Assembly (NCBI GenBank): GCA_964343305.1
Contig: CAYFJO010000208.1
Coordinates: forward strand, 1-17,721
DNA length: 17,721 nucleotides
Source: CAYFJO01 sp964343305
GTDB taxonomy: Bacteria > Planctomycetota > Planctomycetia > Pirellulales > Pirellulaceae
Direction of reading: 5' to 3'
Part shown: one piece after another, positions 14,697 through 17,721 of the stretch
Numbering within the stretch: the first letter of the stretch is position 1
Layout: each line of letters opens with the position of its first letter
The notes under the pieces: generated by a model
The model's input: only the letters and a program-made list of their open reading frames with translations
The model's database searches: none
Told to the model about the DNA's origin: nothing
Program-made: the position numbers and the translations under genes

Positions 14697-15485
14697 TCAA
14701 CCGTCCTCTCCCTGGCGAAGGAAATAGAGGATCGCGTTTTTGAGTTCACGCGCCGTACTGTGGGAGTATTCGATGTCGAACCACAGTATCTTGCCTTCGG
14801 CATCCAGAACATACGTGCGAGGGAATTTTCCTTTTGCCACAGCTCCGAATCCAGTGCCATCCTGGTCCAACAAACACGGGCATTCCACTCCAAACTGTCC
14901 GGCCAATGATGCGACTTCTTGAGCATCGTCGCCCACATTCACCGCGACCACAGAAACACCGAATTTGGTAAACGGATCGACGCTCTCGCGCTGAAGTCGT
15001 TTGAATTGTTCTTCAGCCAGGACATGCCGGATGTCCCAAAAGACGACCAACGTCAGCTTCTCGCCATACAACTTGGCCAATTCGTGATCGTTTCCCTGGA
15101 CGTCGGAAAGAACCATGGCCGGCATATGATCGCCAACACCAACCAAGCACGTCTTGGCGTGGGCGTCGGATAGAATCACTTTCGGTTCATGCGGCGGTCG
15201 TTCCGGGCGCGGCGGCACGGGAATTGGTTCCTTGCCAGCACCCGCGATCGGAAATGGCACGTCATTACCGTCCGGACCATCGTCCCCGATGTGGGTGTCA
15301 TCCGTGTTCGTGTCGTCCGTGTCATTCGAACTAGGACCACCGTTAAGTCCAGGAGACTCACCCGTTCCGCCCGCCGTCTGTCCATCGCAACCCGACAGCT
15401 TAATACAACCGACGGCAAACACAGACGCAACGATCAACACACCCGCGGTTGACCAAAAAACACCCTTCTTGCGTCGATCTTGCAT
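14697..15485 (-). CDS. Lipoprotein with redoxin/thioredoxin-like fold lacking the CxxC site
   Basis: A 262-residue protein. ATG at 15485 follows AAGGA nine bases upstream. The N-terminus is a lipoprotein signal: MQDRRKKG, a hydrophobic stretch, then FAVGC with Cys27 as lipid anchor. Residues about 35-100 are a low-complexity linker rich in Gly, Asp, Thr and Asn, then Pro (NDTDDTNTDDT; PIPVPPRPERPP). From about 115 the pattern is AhpC/TSA-redoxin: VGDHMPAMVLSDVQGNDHEL, LTLVVFWDI (144-152), VSVVAVNVGD, CPCLLDQDG (202-210) and GKFPRTYVLDAEGKI (219-233) with the conserved cis-Pro222. Where a redoxin has WCxxC after the FW strand, this has DIRHVLAEE, with no cysteine. It is therefore unlikely to be a classical thiol oxidoreductase; a binding or scaffold role is possible, or chemistry by Cys202/Cys204. 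It would sit outside the cytoplasmic membrane. Confidence 0.8.
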   Translation of the reverse strand: MQDRRKKGVFWSTAGVLIVASVFAVGCIKLSGCDGQTAGGTGESPGLNGGPSSNDTDDTNTDDTHIGDDGPDGNDVPFPIAGAGKEPIPVPPRPERPPHEPKVILSDAHAKTCLVGVGDHMPAMVLSDVQGNDHELAKLYGEKLTLVVFWDIRHVLAEEQFKRLQRESVDPFTKFGVSVVAVNVGDDAQEVASLAGQFGVECPCLLDQDGTGFGAVAKGKFPRTYVLDAEGKILWFDIEYSHSTARELKNAILYFLRQGEDG

Positions 15486-15658
15486 TACGTGAATTCCTTT
15501 TGCACAACGTCAAATCCATTCGACCCTGCTGGCGCCATGGATCACCCTAAATTTGAACACAGTTTCCACTTATTGTCGCATTTCGTCAACGGTAGAATAG
15601 CACCACGGAGCTAAGGTGCGTGAAGTACGGCCAAATAGCTGCAGTCGCCGGACCGCGG

Positions 15659-15683
15659 AAAAACCACGCTCTGGCGAGCGTGG
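15659..15683 (-). terminator. Rho-independent terminator of aspS
   Basis: On the minus strand CCACGCTC (15683-15676), loop GCCA and GAGCGTGG (15671-15664) form a perfect 8-base GC-rich stem, followed directly by five T residues (15663-15659). It begins 21 bases after the aspS stop. The palindrome flanked by a GTAGCCACG-type context also resembles dispersed palindromes that I recall from Pirellula-type genomes, so it may be a repeat element serving as terminator. Confidence 0.75.
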
Positions 15684-15704
15684 CTACGAATTGATCAACA
15701 GGGC

Positions 15705-17480
15705 CTAATCCAACACTTTGGAAATTCGAATCCCAAGTTCCTTTAGTTGACGATCGTCCACCGACCCCGGCGCATCGGTCATCAAATCTGTTGCCTTTTG
15801 TGTCTTGGGGAACGCAATGCAGTCGCGAATATTGTCCAATCCGCCAAACAGCATCACCACGCGGTCGATTCCCAGCGCGATCCCAGCATGCGGCGGCGCA
15901 CCAAATTGCAGAGCTTCCAGCAAGAAGCCAAAACGTTCCGCGGCCTGTTGCTCGTCCATGCCCAATAGATTGAAAACCTTTTGTTGAATCTCGGAATCGT
16001 GAATTCGAACCGTGCCGCCACCGGCTTCCGATCCGTTGATCACTAGGTCATAAGCCTGTGCCCGGCACTTTCCAGGATCGCTTTCCAGCATCTCCAGGTC
16101 TTGCGTGCGGGGCGCGGTGAACGGGTGATGCATCGCGGCCCAACGTTGTTCTTCATCGTCATATGCGAACATCGGGAACTCGACCACCCAAGAAAAATGC
16201 ATCGCACTCGGATCGTACAATTTCAACTCGGCTCCGAAGATCTTTCGCAGCCCGTACAACGCCTTGCAGGTCACTTCGAATGTGTCCGCCACGAAGAACA
16301 GCATGTCCCCCGGTTCGGCGCCCATGCGTTCGGAAAACTTGGCCAGCAATTCGTCGGCAAAGTTTTTCGCGATCGGCGAGTACAGCGTGCCGTCTTCTTC
16401 GATGCGGAACCACGCCAAACCTTTCGCGCCGAAATCCTGTTGCACGTAGTCCGTCAATTCGTCGATGCGTTTACGCGAGCACAGTGACGCCGCACCTTTG
16501 GCGTTGATGCCGCGGACTTTGTTGCCCGCTTCGGCGACAGACTTGAAAACACGGAACTCCGCCTCGGCGGCCAAGTCCGTACAGTCGACGATTTCCATAC
16601 CAAACCGCAAGTCCGGCGCGTCATGCCCATATCGCTCCATCGCTTCGTCGTAGGTCATTCGCGGCAGCGGCGTTTCCAATTCAATCCCATGGATCTCTTT
16701 TGCCAGGCGGACCATCAGGCCGTTGATCATGCCCATCACGTCGCCCGCGTCAACGAACGACATTTCCATGTCGAGCTGAGTAAATTCCGGTTGCCGATCG
16801 GCTCGCAGGTCTTCGTCACGAAAACATCTGGCCACCTGCACGTAGCGGTCATAGCCGGCGACCATCATGATCTGCTTGTACAGTTGCGGCGACTGCGGCA
16901 GCGCATAGAACGAACCGTTGTGGACGCGGCTGGGGACGAGGTAGTCGCGAGCACCTTCGGGGGTGCTTCGTCCCAGAATCGGCGTCTCGATGTCGATGAA
17001 CTGGTTCTCTTCGAAATAGTCGCGCATCGTTTTGATGATGCGGCTGCGCAACAACAGCGTTTCCTGCATCTCGCGGCGGCGCAGGTCGATGTAGCGATGT
17101 TTCAGGCGAAGGTCTTCGCCGGGCAAGTCGGTCTGGCTGGGCGTAAACGGCGGCTGGTTACTCTTGTTGAGCAACTCCAACTCAGTGACCCGTACTTCGA
17201 TTTCGCCCGTGTCGAGTTTGGGATTATCTTGACCAGCGGGGCGTTTGGCCACCTTGCCGGTGATTCGGACGACGTCTTCGCTACGCAGTTTCTTTGCCGA
17301 CTCAACAACGTCATCACCGCTTTCCGGCGCGGCAACAATCTGTGTCAGCCCATAACGGTCACGCAAATCGACAAACACACCACCACCATGGTCACGATAG
17401 GTATCGACCCACCCGCACAGCGTTACTTCCGCGTCCACTTGATCTGCCCGCAGCTCTCCGCATGTATGACTTCTTAACAA
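15705..17480 (-). CDS. aspS: Aspartate--tRNA ligase, bacterial type, probably non-discriminating
   Basis: A 591-residue class IIb synthetase, normal bacterial AspRS length. An N-terminal OB-fold anticodon domain (about 1-110, with VTLCGWVDTYRDHGGGVF) precedes the catalytic core. Motif 1 surrounds IDIETPILGRSTPEGARDYL (162-181). Motif 2 is ARCFRDEDLRADRQPEFTQ (217-235), where the Arg contacts ATP and the aspartyl adenylate. A bacterial GAD-type insertion lies in the middle. Motif 3 is GIALGIDRVVMLFGG (533-547). The start is TTG at 17480: no in-frame ATG precedes the conserved N-terminus, and AGGGAG lies six bases upstream. His31 and Gly83 are the residues reported in the non-discriminating AspRS of Pseudomonas aeruginosa, against Leu and a basic residue in discriminating enzymes. 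Such an enzyme would charge both tRNA-Asp and tRNA-Asn and needs GatCAB to finish Asn-tRNA. Confidence 0.97.
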   Translation of the reverse strand: MLRSHTCGELRADQVDAEVTLCGWVDTYRDHGGGVFVDLRDRYGLTQIVAAPESGDDVVESAKKLRSEDVVRITGKVAKRPAGQDNPKLDTGEIEVRVTELELLNKSNQPPFTPSQTDLPGEDLRLKHRYIDLRRREMQETLLLRSRIIKTMRDYFEENQFIDIETPILGRSTPEGARDYLVPSRVHNGSFYALPQSPQLYKQIMMVAGYDRYVQVARCFRDEDLRADRQPEFTQLDMEMSFVDAGDVMGMINGLMVRLAKEIHGIELETPLPRMTYDEAMERYGHDAPDLRFGMEIVDCTDLAAEAEFRVFKSVAEAGNKVRGINAKGAASLCSRKRIDELTDYVQQDFGAKGLAWFRIEEDGTLYSPIAKNFADELLAKFSERMGAEPGDMLFFVADTFEVTCKALYGLRKIFGAELKLYDPSAMHFSWVVEFPMFAYDDEEQRWAAMHHPFTAPRTQDLEMLESDPGKCRAQAYDLVINGSEAGGGTVRIHDSEIQQKVFNLLGMDEQQAAERFGFLLEALQFGAPPHAGIALGIDRVVMLFGGLDNIRDCIAFPKTQKATDLMTDAPGSVDDRQLKELGIRISKVLD

Positions 17481-17486
17481 GGGTTG

Positions 17487-17492
17487 CTCCCT
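17487..17492 (-). promoter_or_regulatory. Ribosome binding site fixing the TTG start of aspS
   Basis: AGGGAG on the minus strand, six bases before TTG at 17480. It is the only strong Shine-Dalgarno near the N-terminus and decides the start codon, since the conserved MLRSHTCGEL begins immediately and no ATG is available. Confidence 0.7.
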
Positions 17493-17721
17493 AAAATACC
17501 GTTAATTTGGCTGTTTTTTGAACGCAGACTCCGTATTCTAGAAGAAGGTCGCGACGGCGCAAAGGTTCGTTTGGACGGCCAAATCTGCGTTGAGCATGGC
17601 CGACTCGTGAAGAACCCCGATCTGCGGCAAGTGCGAGCGAACCGTCCGTCAGTGTAGAACAATTGTCGTAGTTCCCCATTCTATGCGCAGCGTGAGGCGT
17701 TTGTGGATATCTCGGAATGGT
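17493..17721. other. Unassigned right edge, upstream of aspS
   Basis: This 229-base stretch should contain the aspS promoter. TAGAAT on the minus strand (near 17539) is a passable -10 but has no good -35 at 16-18 bases. Two overlapping minus-strand ORFs of about 62 residues look non-coding: high Arg/Ser composition, no recognisable motif and no ribosome site. No tRNA is visible. Confidence 0.4.

Noticed and set aside
16623..17477. Plus-strand 284-codon ORF
   Set aside because: Antisense to aspS across its catalytic core and OB fold; no motif.
17491..17679. Small minus-strand ORFs upstream of aspS
   Set aside because: No ribosome site or recognisable motif, and two frames overlap with equal merit.

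Overview
The window looks like chromosomal DNA of a planctomycete, probably from the Pirellula/Rhodopirellula side. This is inferred from family content: a secreted DUF1800 protein with a long coiled coil, Tat-signal sugar-metabolism-like proteins side by side, a large LeuRS with lineage-style insertions, an RHS-type remnant, and housekeeping genes scattered rather than in long operons. No tRNA, rRNA, CRISPR array, intact transposase or prophage gene was seen.

Layout. (1) 1-1240, minus: N-terminal 413 residues of a secreted coiled-coil/DUF1800 protein, running off the left edge. It has a good sigma70-like promoter at 1379-1407, and a 7-2-7 inverted repeat overlaps the -35 box. (2) 1544-4006, plus: two Tat-signal proteins in a likely operon. 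The first is a Gfo/Idh/MocA-like family protein of uncertain function, the second a mannonate-dehydratase (UxuA)-like TIM barrel. A hairpin plus T-tract follows. (3) 4106-4948, plus: a tetrapyrrole (precorrin-type) methylase domain behind what looks like a cleavable signal peptide, which is an odd combination. (4) 4979-8307, minus: a two-gene unit with ATGA overlap, homologous to Bacillus YprA/YprB (MrfA/MrfB), a helicase and a DEDD exonuclease of DNA repair. (5) 8311-8945: a 635-base gap with a decayed RHS-repeat fragment. (6) 8946-11783, plus: leuS. (7) 11787-14536, minus: a tight operon of a K+-dependent-type Na+/Ca2+ exchanger-like protein, PgpA (TTG start) and a SAM methyltransferase (GTG start overlapping the pgpA stop). 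(8) 14697-15485, minus: a lipoprotein with a redoxin fold that lacks the CxxC active site. (9) 15705-17480, minus: aspS, with a TTG start backed by a clear Shine-Dalgarno and a strong hairpin terminator. Its His31/Gly83 pair is that of non-discriminating AspRS. The last 230 bases hold no gene I can support.

Most genes are housekeeping (aminoacylation, phosphatidylglycerol synthesis, cation exchange, DNA repair). The unusual part is the left third, with exported enzymes whose relatives are normally cytoplasmic: the UxuA-like protein and above all the tetrapyrrole methylase. The best candidates for undescribed biology are the exported methylase, the CxxC-less redoxin lipoprotein, and the coiled-coil/DUF1800 protein with its dyad-controlled promoter.
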